From assembly GCF_000384655.1 (NCBI RefSeq), contig NZ_ARQI01000108.1:1-47137 (forward strand): DNA of 47,137 nucleotides. The letters are read 5' to 3'. Positions 1-7,619 of the stretch are shown one piece after another. The position numbers and the translations under genes are program-made. Source of the stretch: Brachyspira innocens ATCC 29796 (GTDB lineage Bacteria > Spirochaetota > Brachyspiria > Brachyspirales > Brachyspiraceae). Below the pieces are notes generated by a model, which was given only the letters and a program-made list of their open reading frames with translations, ran no database searches and had not been told where the DNA came from. Each line of letters starts with the position of its first letter. Within the stretch, counting starts at the first letter, position 1.

Positions 1-192
1 ATGCGTGATATAAGCGAAACAGCAATAGAGCAGCAGTCTGGAGTAGATCAGGTAAATATAGCAGTATCTCAAATGGATACAGTAACACAGCAGAATGCCG
101 CTTTAGTAGAAGAGTCATCTGCAGCAGCTGAATCATTATTAAATGAAGCTAGAGAGCTTGAAGATGCTATGAGTTTCTTTAAATTAAAATAA
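1..192 (+). CDS. Methyl-accepting chemotaxis protein, C-terminal fragment cut by the window edge
   Basis: The frame is open from the first base, so the ATG at position 1 is probably an internal methionine and the gene starts outside the window. The 63 visible residues match the end of the cytoplasmic signalling coiled coil of chemoreceptors and align closely with the C-terminus of the full receptor at 4420-6264, sharing GVDQVNIAVS, TQQNA and a terminal FFK motif. The part seen is the second methylation helix region. A strong hairpin terminator follows 30 bases downstream. Ligand specificity cannot be judged because the sensory domain is missing. Confidence 0.9.
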   Translation: MRDISETAIEQQSGVDQVNIAVSQMDTVTQQNAALVEESSAAAESLLNEARELEDAMSFFKLK

Positions 193-222
193 AAGATTTA
201 ATTAATATAATTACATAAAAAT

Positions 223-262
223 AAAACGTCTGATAATAAAAGTTACCAGACGTTTTATTTTT
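223..262. terminator. Rho-independent terminator between convergent genes
   Basis: A perfect 10-bp stem (223-232 with 247-256, AAAACGTCTG/CAGACGTTTT) is followed by a T-rich tract. It lies between the chemoreceptor end and the convergent aldo/keto reductase end, and the A/T flanks allow it to work in both directions. Confidence 0.85.
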
Positions 263-279
263 TTAAACACTAAAAAATA

Positions 280-1266
280 CTAAAGGGTAATATCATCAAT
301 AATTCTTATCTCTTCATCAGTCAAATTCATTTTATTAATTATTTTTAAATTTTCTATTATTTGGATAGGTTTTGATGCTCCTATCAGCACACTTGTAATT
401 TCTTCATCTTTCAAAACCCATCTTAAAGCCATTTGTGCTAATGATTCACCTCTTTTTAATGCCAAATCATTAAGAGATTTTATTTGTTCTAATTTTTTTC
501 TTGTTATAGCATCACGTTTTAAATATCTTCCGTCTGCTGCTATTCTGCTGTCATTAGGTATGCCGTTTAAATATTTATCGGTTAATAAACCTTGTGCCAA
601 TGGGCTGTATGCTATTATGCCTTTGCCTAATTTTTTGGATTTTAATTTAAGACCATTATTTTCTATAGTTCGGTCAAATATAGAGTATCTGTTTTGATTG
701 ATAATAAAAGGCACATTTGCTAAATATAATAATTTTGAAGCCTTTTCCAAATTAGCTCCGTCATAATTAGAAAGCCCAGCATACAATGCTTTTCCGCTTT
801 TTACTATTCTTGTTAATGCCTCTATAGTTTCTTCCAGAGGAGTTTCTGGGTCCATTCTATGATGATAAAATATATCAACATATTCTAAATTGAGCCTTTT
901 TAAACTTTGATTAATGCTTGCTATGAGATATTTTTTACTTCCCCAGTTGCCGTAAGGACCTTCCCACATGTCATATCCTGCTTTTGTGCTTATGATAAGT
1001 TCATCTCTGTATTTAGATAATCCGTCATTTAATATTTTACCCATACTAATTTCCGCAGAACCATAAGGAGGTCCGTAATTATTTGCCAAATCAAAATGAG
1101 TAATACCGTTATCAAATGCTGTTTTAATCATTTCTTTCATATTGCTGTAATCACATTCTGCACCGAAATTGTGCCAGAGACCTAATGATATTATAGGAAG
1201 TTTTAATCCGCTTTTTCCGCATCTGTTGTATATCATATTATCATATCTGCTTTCAGAAATTTGCAT
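280..1266 (-). CDS. Aldo/keto reductase (YghZ-like)
   Basis: A 328-residue NADPH-dependent oxidoreductase with the TIM-barrel fold of the aldo/keto reductase superfamily. The catalytic tetrad is readable: Asp59 in HFDLANNYG, Tyr64, Lys95 in ISTKAGYD and His136 in FYHHR. The N-terminal RCGKSGLKLPIISLGLW and the NWGSKKYL segment resemble YghZ/L-glyceraldehyde-3-phosphate reductase-type members, which reduce small aldehydes and methylglyoxal. The true substrate is unknown. The start is supported by AAGGA six bases upstream and a TTGAAT-16-TATACT promoter. It appears to be monocistronic. Confidence 0.92.
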   Translation of the reverse strand: MQISESRYDNMIYNRCGKSGLKLPIISLGLWHNFGAECDYSNMKEMIKTAFDNGITHFDLANNYGPPYGSAEISMGKILNDGLSKYRDELIISTKAGYDMWEGPYGNWGSKKYLIASINQSLKRLNLEYVDIFYHHRMDPETPLEETIEALTRIVKSGKALYAGLSNYDGANLEKASKLLYLANVPFIINQNRYSIFDRTIENNGLKLKSKKLGKGIIAYSPLAQGLLTDKYLNGIPNDSRIAADGRYLKRDAITRKKLEQIKSLNDLALKRGESLAQMALRWVLKDEEITSVLIGASKPIQIIENLKIINKMNLTDEEIRIIDDITL

Positions 1267-1325
1267 TTTGAATCCTTTATAAAAAACATTTTATGATTTT
1301 TAATAATATTTGTTTATACATATTA

Positions 1326-1353
1326 AGTATAGATTTATTATGATATTATTCAA
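1326..1353 (-). promoter_or_regulatory. Sigma-70-type promoter of the aldo/keto reductase
   Basis: On the minus strand TTGAAT (1353-1348) is separated by 16 bases from TATACT (1331-1326), about 60 bases upstream of the start codon. Confidence 0.55.
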
Positions 1354-1451
1354 GTATAAAATGTAAAAATTATTTTAATTTTAATAAAATAATTTCCGAT
1401 ACTTAATACGAGTTCATAATTTTATAATAAAAAGCAGTATGCGGAGGCGTC

Positions 1452-1979
1452 ATGTTTAAGAGAGTTTTAATTGCTATTGGTTTGATGATTATAATTATCG
1501 GATGTGAAACTATTAAGCCAAAAGATGATAATAATAATACAGTAAAGGAAGATGATAAAAAAGAAGAGCCAGTTACTAGAGAAGAAACTCCAAAAATGAA
1601 AGTTACAGTTTATGGAGCAGACAGAGAAATACAGGCTGTAGAGCTTAATGATAAAGTTTATTATGTTTTAGGCGGAAAAGATGTTGAAAACATGACAGAG
1701 CAGGAGATAAAAAGTTCATCTATATCGGCACCTTTAAAAGTAACAGAAGAAACTGTAAACGGTACTAAAGGTATAATTGTAACATATTATGACGTTAAAG
1801 TATTTTTAGGAAAAAGAACAGGAACAGGCACCACAGTAGGAATATTTGAGCCGCAAAAAAATGCTTGGACCACAGGTGATGATATAGACAGAAGTCAGGC
1901 TATACAGATAAAATTATCAAGAGGCATAGCAGGTCCTATAGATATAAAAAGAGGAAGCATATCTTTAGCATTTAATTAA
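1452..1979 (+). CDS. Putative lipoprotein of unknown function
   Basis: This 175-residue protein has a basic N-terminus, a hydrophobic stretch and a lipobox ending IIIIGC, so Cys18 is the expected lipidated residue. A charged, probably flexible linker rich in Asp, Lys and Glu follows (about residues 22-48), then a compact domain with a Gly/Thr-rich GKRTGTGTTVG segment near residue 120. I do not recognise the domain. The start is well supported by GGAGG seven bases upstream. The gene stands alone and is followed by a strong terminator. Envelope localisation is inferred from the lipobox. Confidence 0.8.
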   Translation: MFKRVLIAIGLMIIIIGCETIKPKDDNNNTVKEDDKKEEPVTREETPKMKVTVYGADREIQAVELNDKVYYVLGGKDVENMTEQEIKSSSISAPLKVTEETVNGTKGIIVTYYDVKVFLGKRTGTGTTVGIFEPQKNAWTTGDDIDRSQAIQIKLSRGIAGPIDIKRGSISLAFN

Positions 1980-2005
1980 TTTTTAAGAATAATATTTGAA
2001 ATTTC

Positions 2006-2046
2006 AACACTGCTTTTATTTTTTATAAAAAGCAGTGTTTTTTTAT
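2006..2046. terminator. Bidirectional hairpin terminator
   Basis: A perfect 12-bp stem (2006-2017 with 2028-2039, AACACTGCTTTT and its complement) is followed by a T run on the plus strand and by A/T-rich sequence on the other. It separates the plus-strand lipoprotein from the convergent small lipoprotein gene. Confidence 0.9.
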
Positions 2047-2065
2047 ATTATTTATAATAATAAAA

Positions 2066-2491
2066 TTATTTATTTGTGTATAATTCGTATAATTTGCTTG
2101 CTACTAAATCTATTTGGTATGGAGTACTGTTTATTTCAAATGCATATAAGTCCCATCTGTAAGGATCTATTATTTGAAATTGTATTATATACTCGTTTGT
2201 ATTGTATCTTCCTATAATATCTATATAACGCATATAATCATCTTCAGCTATGAAGTCATGCCATTCTACAGTATTAAACGGAGATATAAGTTCTTCTATT
2301 TTTATGTTAGGATATGATGTAAATGAGCTGGATTTTATTAAATCAATAGCATTAAATTCTCTGCTTTTAATATCTATTATATTATTTGCATCTTCTTTAA
2401 TATTTAATCTATACTGTCTGCTCTCTTTTTTTGTATTGCAGGAAAGAACAAATAATAAGGTTATTATTGATATAATATAAACTTTATTCAT
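2066..2491 (-). CDS. Small putative lipoprotein of unknown function
   Basis: The best start is the ATG at 2491, because it puts MNKVYIISIITLLFVLSC at the N-terminus, a short lipoprotein signal with Cys18 as the lipidation site. An upstream in-frame ATG at 2566 would bury this signal. The mature part is about 124 residues with several Tyr/Trp residues and no family I recognise. The frame reads well throughout. A 6-bp inverted repeat (2501-2506/2524-2529) lies just upstream and overlaps the GGA that would serve as ribosome binding site. Confidence 0.7.
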   Translation of the reverse strand: MNKVYIISIITLLFVLSCNTKKESRQYRLNIKEDANNIIDIKSREFNAIDLIKSSSFTSYPNIKIEELISPFNTVEWHDFIAEDDYMRYIDIIGRYNTNEYIIQFQIIDPYRWDLYAFEINSTPYQIDLVASKLYELYTNK

Positions 2492-2631
2492 TTTAAAAAT
2501 CCGATACTTATAATTGAATATATTATCGGACTTAATAATATTTTTTTTATACATTATAAAAGTCATTTAATTGTAAGCTATCATTATACTTTTGCAGATT
2601 TATAAAACTTTTTATACTATATATAATCAAT

Positions 2632-3036
2632 TTATTTAATATTTCCCTCAAAATCTATAGTGATTTTTTTTCTATTTTTAAATTGTATCTTATAGTCTTT
2701 GCTTCTTTTTTGAATTTGTATAACTTTTTCATTAGGGAATTGCTTTTTTACTGTATTTTTAACTTTATCTTCAACATATTCTATAGATATTTCATCGCCT
2801 CCCCCGCTTATAGTTTTCCATTCTCCGCTTCCATTAACATATATTTTTAAGCCGCCTTTAAATATAAGTGTATAGCTTCCTCCGGTTTCAGTAGCTCTAA
2901 ATAAGTAATAATCAGCAAAATAAGTATCAGCAAATGTTATAGCAGCTCTAGGAACTTCACTCATAGCAACTGATGCTACAAAAATATATGATGATATTAT
3001 AAGCAATATTAATACAGTATATACAGTTCTTTTCAT
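2632..3036 (-). CDS. Secreted PepSY-like small protein
   Basis: The start at 3036 is chosen because a strong AGGGGGAT lies just upstream and because it gives a typical signal peptide (MKRTVYTVLILLIISSYIFV, cleavage probably after a Ser/Ala-rich stretch). The mature protein of about 110 residues has the alternating pattern of PepSY-like/BLIP-like domains: a strand-rich segment with GGSYTLIFKGG, then EYVEDKVKNTVKKQFPNEKV, a helix-strand unit common to such repeats, and a final ITIDFEGNIK strand. Such domains are periplasmic and bind peptides or act as inhibitors. The family assignment is by pattern only. Confidence 0.65.
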   Translation of the reverse strand: MKRTVYTVLILLIISSYIFVASVAMSEVPRAAITFADTYFADYYLFRATETGGSYTLIFKGGLKIYVNGSGEWKTISGGGDEISIEYVEDKVKNTVKKQFPNEKVIQIQKRSKDYKIQFKNRKKITIDFEGNIK

Positions 3037-3108
3037 TTTTATATCCCCCTTAATATAAAAAATTATTTTCAGTATATTATACACTATAAAAAATATAGTT
3101 ACAAGTTT

Positions 3109-4221
3109 TTATAATTTTGCACTTCCTGCTATATAATATCTTCCGTCAGTAGAGCCTTGGAAACCAAGATTAAATTCAGCAGGACCTGCTTTGAACTTAC
3201 CGAATACAGCATATTCTAAATAAACCTTAGCTTCTCTGTCTTTTATATGCACCATTTCTCTCAAAGCAATGTTTAACATATACCATTCAAAACCCTGTTC
3301 CAAACGTATATAATGAGCATCATTTTCTCTCCAAGTGTATTCAGCAATAGCATTAAGCCAAATAGTTTCATTCATAAGCGGAAATCTGAATGTAGCAGAA
3401 GCCTGAACAAGAGAATCAAATAAAGATATATGATAATTTTCAGGTTCTCTTCTGTTTTCATGTTCATAAAGAAATCTGAACTCAATATTCGGTATATTAA
3501 ATCTAAATAAAAATGCTTTAGGAATACTATGTCTGAAATCTCCCTGAGAATATGCAAGTTCATAATGATTGCCGATAAATCCAACTCTTATACCGGGTCC
3601 GTTTAATACTTGAGGTATATAATAGTCTGGAGTATCAATATTAGCAGGATTTAAAGTGGGGTCATAATAGTGAGGCATTAACATAAAAGTAGTAGTATTT
3701 ATATCAAAAGCAGCTCTTCCTCTAGCAGAAACTAATATTCTATCAACAAATATAGCCTGTACTCCACCGTCATAAAGCCCTGCATTTCCTTTTATATATC
3801 CGTATTTTGTGTCTGGGTTATGAGTATCAAAATATCCGAATGCTGTTATAAAACCAGTAAATTGTATATAATCATTATGGAATGTTTGACCAATAGTAGC
3901 AAATGTATCTCTCATATTAAAAGTATTTGTAAGTATGGCATATGAAAAAGTTGTAGTTAAATGAAATTCTAATGGGTATTTTTGAAAGAAACTTAAATTA
4001 GTATCATTAGGATTTGGCAAAGTTCTTTTATAATCATCTCTAAAATAATCCGGCTTTATATATTGCGGAAGTTCATTGTTACCTTCTCTTCCTATAAACA
4101 TATCAAATGCATTTGGAAGCGGCGGCATTATAGCATTTGTATATTTTGATTGAGCATTTAAGATGTACGAAGATAATAAAAATATTATAGCTGCTGTTAT
4201 TATTTTGATATTGTTTTTCAT
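3109..4221 (-). CDS. Putative outer-membrane or periplasmic protein
   Basis: A 370-residue protein with an N-terminal signal peptide (MKNNIKIITAAIIFLLSSYI, cleavage likely near LNAQS). The mature part is rich in aromatic residues, with alternating hydrophobic/polar stretches such as IEFRFLYEHENR and KVYLEYAVFGKFKAGPAEF, and ends AGSAKL, all compatible with a beta-barrel or beta-rich envelope protein. I do not recognise a named family. It stands alone between two minus-strand genes and has its own upstream A/T-rich region. Confidence 0.65.
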   Translation of the reverse strand: MKNNIKIITAAIIFLLSSYILNAQSKYTNAIMPPLPNAFDMFIGREGNNELPQYIKPDYFRDDYKRTLPNPNDTNLSFFQKYPLEFHLTTTFSYAILTNTFNMRDTFATIGQTFHNDYIQFTGFITAFGYFDTHNPDTKYGYIKGNAGLYDGGVQAIFVDRILVSARGRAAFDINTTTFMLMPHYYDPTLNPANIDTPDYYIPQVLNGPGIRVGFIGNHYELAYSQGDFRHSIPKAFLFRFNIPNIEFRFLYEHENRREPENYHISLFDSLVQASATFRFPLMNETIWLNAIAEYTWRENDAHYIRLEQGFEWYMLNIALREMVHIKDREAKVYLEYAVFGKFKAGPAEFNLGFQGSTDGRYYIAGSAKL

Positions 4222-4348
4222 AAATAATCCTAAAAATAAAGATTTTTTGAAAGATAAATATAAAAATTATTAATATGTATAAAAAGTTGTTTTTTATATA
4301 ATATTTACAATTTTTATTAGCAATAATAATTTAAAACGTGCAAAAAGT

Positions 4349-4393
4349 AAAGATTTTATTAACTATAAAATGACTATAGTCAATAAAATCTTT
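4349..4393. terminator. Long hairpin downstream of the chemoreceptor gene
   Basis: AAAGATTTTATT (4349-4360) pairs with 4382-4393, and an inner ACTATA/TATAGT pair (4362-4367 with 4375-4380) extends the stem across one mismatch. On the minus strand it follows the chemoreceptor stop by about 25 bases and is trailed by a weak T tract. Confidence 0.6.
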
Positions 4394-4419
4394 TACATAA
4401 AATATTAAAAAATGATTAT

Positions 4420-6264
4420 TTAGTCCATTTTAAAGAAAGTCATAATCTGTTTTAGATTTTGAGCCTGTTCTAATAGTTCTTTAGCAGATGTACTTGTTTC
4501 ATCAACTAAAGAAGCATTCTGCTGAGTTATACCGTCTATCTTTGATACAGCTATATTTACCTGATCTACTCCAGTCTGCTGTTCTACTGCTGTAGTGCTT
4601 ATTTCCTGCATTATTTTTGCGGTGCTTTCTATTTTTGACTGTATATCATCAAATATTTTTTGTGATTCTCTGGCTGTTTCTGCAGATTTGTTAATCTTGT
4701 CATATATATTTTCTATAAGCAAAGTTATATCTTTAGCAGAAGCCTGAGAGTTTTGAGCCAAGTTTCTTACCTCAGAAGCTACTACAGCAAAACCTCTTCC
4801 CTGATCTCCAGCACGTGCTGCCTCTACTGAAGCATTAAGTGCAAGTATATTAGTCTGAAATGCAATGTCTTCTATAGTTTTTGTAATATTTTTTATTTTC
4901 TCGCTTGCTTCATAAACTTCTTCTATATTCTTTGTAGTTTCGGCAATTACATTAGCACCATTTTCAACTGCATCTCTAGAAGCCATCATCATATCATTTC
5001 CTTCAACAGAATGCGAAGCAGATGATTTTATAGTAGAAGCCATTTCTTCTATTGCAGATGAAGTTTCTTCAAGACTAGCAGCCTGAGCTTCTGTTCTTGC
5101 GGATAAGTCATCACTTCCATTAGTAAGATTTGAAGCTGCATTATTTATTTTTTCTGAAGTATCATTCACTTCATTAATTATTTTTGATAAAGCATCTCTC
5201 ATATGTTTGAATGAGTATGCTATATCACCTATTTCATTTCTCTTAAATTTAAATTTTCTAAGTATAAACTGACCTTTAGACATCTCTTCAGCTTCTTCAA
5301 CAAGTATCTTCAAAGGACTCATTAAGCTGCTTATATATAAGAATCCTATTATAGAGCTTAATATAAGTCCTATAACTCCTATTAAAATACCTACTTTTAA
5401 TATTCTTGAGCTTTCCTGTTCTATAAAGCTAAGAGGCATAGAGAAAGCTACATGCCAAGGCTGATTTTTAATACTTGTATATAAACAAACTTTAGTCATA
5501 CCGTCATTTTGGAATTCCAATTTTCCTTCTGTATTATTAACAATTGTTTTTACTTCAACAGGAGCAAGTTTTCCAACTTCGCTAGGTACATTATGCATTA
5601 CAAGCAAAGTATCTTTATTAAATACCCATAATCTTATCCAATGAGTAAGTACCTCACCAGCAGTTGAAGATACTTCATCTATAACCTTCTGCCAGTCTAA
5701 TACTACTAATAATGCCCCCAAATATGTATTATCATTTCTTGAATTTATTGGTGCAATAATAGCAGTAATCCATTTTCCATCTGGAGATTTGTATATAGAA
5801 TCAGATAGAGTAGGTTTTTTTACAGCATCATATTTTCTCCAAAGGTCTGGATATAGCTGGCCTGCATTTTTTCCAACATCGGTATTATCTCCGTTTGAAT
5901 TATTCAGTATAGTACCGTCTTTTTCTACCAATGCTAAACTTTTTACATACGGATTTTTAGCAGACATTAATCTTAATACAGTAAGCATATTAGCTTCGCC
6001 TTCGACATCTCTATTTTGCATATAGTTTATAACAAATGTAAAAGATGAATATGTGTCTGATAATATTAATTGATTTTCAACTAAGGAATCAAAAAATGTT
6101 GCATATCCCTTTATTGTAGTTGCAAATCCATTGTATGAAGCATCGTCTATTGCCTTGCTTGACATTTTTAATAATGTGAAAATGGATACAAAAAGAAGAA
6201 ATGCTATAAAAATATTAACTACAATAGGAATTTGTATAGATAAACTATTAAATTTCTTTTTCAT
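4420..6264 (-). CDS. Methyl-accepting chemotaxis protein with Cache-type sensor
   Basis: A 614-residue transmembrane chemoreceptor. TM1 is about residues 11-33. An extracytoplasmic region of about 255 residues has the features of a double-Cache sensor, including the strand LALVEKDGTILNNS. TM2 is about 289-312, followed by a HAMP linker to about 366 and the signalling coiled coil. The conserved hairpin tip DIAFQTNILALNASVEAARAG starts near 466 and binds CheA/CheW. The SLEETSSAIEEMA segment near 398-410 is a methylation-helix site. The ligand is unknown. The start has AAGGA upstream and a TTGACT-17-TATACT promoter. Confidence 0.95.
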   Translation of the reverse strand: MKKKFNSLSIQIPIVVNIFIAFLLFVSIFTLLKMSSKAIDDASYNGFATTIKGYATFFDSLVENQLILSDTYSSFTFVINYMQNRDVEGEANMLTVLRLMSAKNPYVKSLALVEKDGTILNNSNGDNTDVGKNAGQLYPDLWRKYDAVKKPTLSDSIYKSPDGKWITAIIAPINSRNDNTYLGALLVVLDWQKVIDEVSSTAGEVLTHWIRLWVFNKDTLLVMHNVPSEVGKLAPVEVKTIVNNTEGKLEFQNDGMTKVCLYTSIKNQPWHVAFSMPLSFIEQESSRILKVGILIGVIGLILSSIIGFLYISSLMSPLKILVEEAEEMSKGQFILRKFKFKRNEIGDIAYSFKHMRDALSKIINEVNDTSEKINNAASNLTNGSDDLSARTEAQAASLEETSSAIEEMASTIKSSASHSVEGNDMMMASRDAVENGANVIAETTKNIEEVYEASEKIKNITKTIEDIAFQTNILALNASVEAARAGDQGRGFAVVASEVRNLAQNSQASAKDITLLIENIYDKINKSAETARESQKIFDDIQSKIESTAKIMQEISTTAVEQQTGVDQVNIAVSKIDGITQQNASLVDETSTSAKELLEQAQNLKQIMTFFKMD

Positions 6265-6317
6265 AAGATAATCCTTATTTCATATACGGACTTGTTACTT
6301 TGAATAGTATACCTATT

Positions 6318-6346
6318 AGTATATTATTTTAAATATGTAAAGTCAA
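6318..6346 (-). promoter_or_regulatory. Sigma-70-type promoter of the chemoreceptor
   Basis: On the minus strand TTGACT (6346-6341), a 17-base spacer and TATACT (6323-6318) are present about 55 bases upstream of the start. Confidence 0.65.
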
Positions 6347-6446
6347 ATTATTTTCATATTTTTATACGTATATGTAGTATTTTTTGTTTTCAATAATATT
6401 TTTTTTGGAAAAATATACATTATATAGTAAAATAACTATAATGAAT

Positions 6447-6474
6447 TTGACTTTTATCTTTTTTATAGTACAAT
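6447..6474 (+). promoter_or_regulatory. Sigma-70-type promoter of the 2-oxoacid oxidoreductase operon
   Basis: TTGACT (6447-6452), a 16-base spacer and TACAAT (6469-6474). The expected transcription start near 6481 would place the inverted repeat at 6477-6529 at the very 5' end of the transcript. Confidence 0.55.
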
Positions 6475-6476
6475 AT

Positions 6477-6529
6477 ATAAACATTGACAGTATATTAATT
6501 TGAAAAATCAGTATACTCTTAATGTTTAT
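6477..6529 (+). promoter_or_regulatory. Leader inverted repeat (hairpin or operator)
   Basis: Two nested arms match: ATAAACATT (6477-6485) with AATGTTTAT (6521-6529), and AGTATA (6489-6494) with TATACT (6512-6517), separated by a symmetric 3x3 internal loop and a 17-base apical loop. There is no T run after it, so it is not a simple terminator. It could be a regulatory RNA hairpin or a dyad operator for the highly expressed oxidoreductase operon. Confidence 0.5.
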
Positions 6530-6570
6530 TCCCAAAATCTCATTTTAATTTAAATAAAGGAGAAAAAATC

Positions 6571-7605
6571 GTGAAACTCCCAAAAGTCAATGATTTAGGA
6601 TTTTTCGAGATACGTCTCGAAAGTATCGGTGGAATGGGTGCTAATAGTGCAGGTAAAATGCTTGCAGAAGTAGGCGTTTTATCACAAGGCTACTATGGTG
6701 CAGCATTCTCTAGTTATGGTTCAGAAAAAAAAGGTTCGCCTGTTAAATCTTTTGTAAGATTCTCAGAAGATGAAGTTAGAGTGAACTCTACTGTAGAAGA
6801 ACCGCATGTTGTGGCAGTATTCCACATGAATCTTCTTAAAAACCCTATGACATTAGCTGGTGTTAAAGAAGACGCTATTGTTATCTTCAATACTAATAAA
6901 ACTCCTGATGAGGCAAGAGACTTTGCTAAATTACATGGCGGTAAAGTAGTTTGTGTTGATGCTATCAAAATCGCTAATGATTTAAAACTTCCTTCTCAGG
7001 CAGCTAATACTATCATAATGGGTGCTATGGTTAATCAGCTTGATTTTATAGATTCTGCTAAATTTGAAGAACAAATCAGAAAACAATTCGGCGGAAGAAA
7101 AGCTGAATTAGTAGAGCCAAATATTGAAGCTTTCAGAAGAGGCGGAAGTGATTCTGTTGTGAAAGAATTCAAAGCTGACGGAAAATATCCTTATATACCT
7201 TATAAAAAACCAGAACCTGTTTATGGTAAAAACAACCAATTAACAGGCGGTTATATCAATGCTGCTGGTAACTCTACTCTAAAAGATTTACAAGTAACTC
7301 GTACAGGTCATATTCCAGTATTCAATCCTAAAAACTGTATTGACTGTGCTAACTGCGAAGTTGTTTGTCCAGATCTTTGTATAGTTTGGGAAAAAGGACC
7401 AGACAGAAAAGATGCTAGCAAAACAGCTATGAATATGATGGGTATTGATTATCAATATTGTAAAGGCTGTTTAAAATGTGTAAGAGCCTGCCCTAAAGGA
7501 CCTTATGCTGCTAAACAATATCCTAAAGAAGAACAAGCTTTAAGAATTGAAATAGAAGCAGAATGTAATGTTCCAGAACTTACATACAGTCGTTATAAAA
7601 AATAA
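6571..7605 (+). CDS. 2-oxoacid:ferredoxin oxidoreductase, fused gamma-delta subunit (probably pyruvate)
   Basis: A 344-residue polypeptide joining the gamma domain (about residues 10-195, with GGMGANSAGKMLAE) to a ferredoxin-like delta domain (about 245-315). Two [4Fe-4S] motifs are visible: Cys256, 259, 262 and 266, and Cys297, 300, 303 and 307. The enzyme oxidises a 2-oxoacid plus CoA to acyl-CoA and CO2, passing electrons to ferredoxin or flavodoxin; pyruvate is the likeliest substrate in an anaerobic fermenter but is not proven. Translation begins at GTG, with AAAGGAG nine bases upstream. The catalytic subunit follows 14 bases later. Confidence 0.88.
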   Translation: MKLPKVNDLGFFEIRLESIGGMGANSAGKMLAEVGVLSQGYYGAAFSSYGSEKKGSPVKSFVRFSEDEVRVNSTVEEPHVVAVFHMNLLKNPMTLAGVKEDAIVIFNTNKTPDEARDFAKLHGGKVVCVDAIKIANDLKLPSQAANTIIMGAMVNQLDFIDSAKFEEQIRKQFGGRKAELVEPNIEAFRRGGSDSVVKEFKADGKYPYIPYKKPEPVYGKNNQLTGGYINAAGNSTLKDLQVTRTGHIPVFNPKNCIDCANCEVVCPDLCIVWEKGPDRKDASKTAMNMMGIDYQYCKGCLKCVRACPKGPYAAKQYPKEEQALRIEIEAECNVPELTYSRYKK

Positions 7606-7619
7606 TAAGGAGCGAATAA

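Larger units (their letters stand above)
6265..6570. other. Divergent promoter region between chemoreceptor and oxidoreductase genes
   Basis: About 305 bases without a gene. It holds a minus-strand promoter for the chemoreceptor, a plus-strand promoter for the oxidoreductase operon and a long inverted repeat in the operon leader. The remainder is featureless A/T-rich sequence. Confidence 0.7.

Noticed and set aside
6486-6517. Second promoter TTGACA ... TATACT in the oxidoreductase leader
   Set aside because: The spacing is 23 bases, too long for a working promoter; the sequences are better explained as parts of the inverted repeat.
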